Below, one piece after another: positions 63,841-64,000 of a stretch of DNA of 64,000 nucleotides. The notes below the pieces were generated by a model, which worked only from the letters and a program-made list of their open reading frames with translations, had not been told where the DNA came from and did no database searches. Both the position numbers and the translations under genes were made by a program. Position 1 is the stretch's first letter. Every line of letters starts with the position of its first letter. The DNA comes from Desulfopila sp. IMCC35008 (GTDB taxonomy: Bacteria > Desulfobacterota > Desulfobulbia > Desulfobulbales > Desulfocapsaceae), in NCBI RefSeq assembly GCF_010646885.2, contig NZ_CP050700.1, positions 2,816,501 through 2,880,500 on the forward strand, in the 5' to 3' direction.

Positions 63841-64000
63841 CTATTTGCTTTTGTGGAAATTAGTTGCGTACTTAGATGCCCATGCTTTGTCTCTACTACC
63901 ATGACAGCTTAGGCAGGTATATTCCACCGTAACAAAACCCTTTGCGTAAATTTCTTTTTTGCCATCTTTCTCAACTTCTTTGAACATGTTGGCATCAGCT
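63841..64000 (-). CDS. cytochrome c family protein (5' end outside window)
   Basis: The frame is open to the right edge and ends FHKSK at 63841. The visible 52 residues include one heme c site, EYTCLSCHGS, with KAWASKYATNF behind it. It is probably a periplasmic c-type cytochrome; the number of hemes is unknown because the gene is cut. Confidence 0.8.
   Translation of the reverse strand, partial: ADANMFKEVEKDGKKEIYAKGFVTVEYTCLSCHGSRDKAWASKYATNFHKSK

Noticed and set aside
1..64000. CRISPR array, tRNA, rRNA or prophage
   Set aside because: No regularly spaced repeats, no cloverleaf or rRNA sequence recognised, and no phage structural genes.

Overview
The window is bacterial chromosome, probably from a member of the Desulfobacterota (Desulfobulbales-like). 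This rests on family recognition only: a run of PAS proteins that share an N-terminal [K/R]P[S/T]YEEL..RV..LE cap, a PocR-domain kinase, a Cys-rich 'ICMHCKGIRDDKGYW' tail, a glutaredoxin/ferredoxin-thioredoxin-reductase fusion, an anaerobe-type hybrid cluster protein (Hcp) with an HcpR-like operator, and a HesB-like protein. No rRNA, tRNA or CRISPR array was seen.

Layout. 1-15.1 kb is a loosely packed signalling region. It holds two hybrid histidine kinases whose kinase/receiver halves are duplicates, a PAS-LuxR regulator, PAS fragments, a Tat-exported metallophosphatase, a methyltransferase and small orphans. Its long non-coding gaps carry a family of dispersed direct and inverted repeats that I do not find in the rest of the window. 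15.1-19 kb has the Grx-FTR fusion, a DUF211 + VIT/CCC1-like pair, a remnant of a MalK-type ATPase, and a c-di-GMP-I riboswitch ahead of an unknown 108-aa gene and an HDOD gene. An IS5/IS1182-type transposase lies at 19.1-20.6 kb.

20.7-31.7 kb is the most coherent system. A minus-strand operon runs class II photolyase > DUF3833 lipoprotein > chalcone-isomerase-like > NTF2-like > SDR > FAD amine oxidase-like > DUF1365 > cyclopropane-fatty-acid synthase > DUF2878 > PNPOx-like. A divergent DUF523-DUF1722 + SDR/DUF2867 pair faces it. Many genes overlap by ATGA. The gene content matches light/singlet-oxygen-responsive lipid-modification clusters of aerobic and phototrophic proteobacteria, but no LitR-type or ECF/ChrR-type regulator is present. 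Two paralogous tiny Cys-containing proteins lie at its two ends, and a PAS-LuxR regulator follows.

32.7-50 kb is mostly housekeeping: EamA transporter, endonuclease V with a zinc-finger partner, radical SAM, 5-formyl-THF cyclo-ligase, lipoprotein, ThiF-like E1, RelE-like protein, AlaC-type aminotransferase with a GcvR-like ACT regulator, an unrecognised 397-aa protein, Mth938-like protein, EAL-HDOD protein, HAD phosphatase, SbmA-like transporter, Lon-type protease and HesB-like protein. 50.2-55.8 kb has Hcp with its operator, a receiver/CheC/diguanylate-cyclase operon, a GNAT and a SUI1-like factor. 56-64 kb has an EamA-LysE-MerR operon, a solute-binding protein paired with a hybrid kinase, and the 3' end of a cytochrome c gene.

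Together the genes point to an anaerobe or microaerobe with heavy PAS/two-component and c-di-GMP signalling and defences against nitrosative, redox and light stress. Four gene remnants (MalK, DUF1269, GGDEF, AMP-binding), a truncated PAS gene and one IS show ongoing decay and rearrangement.
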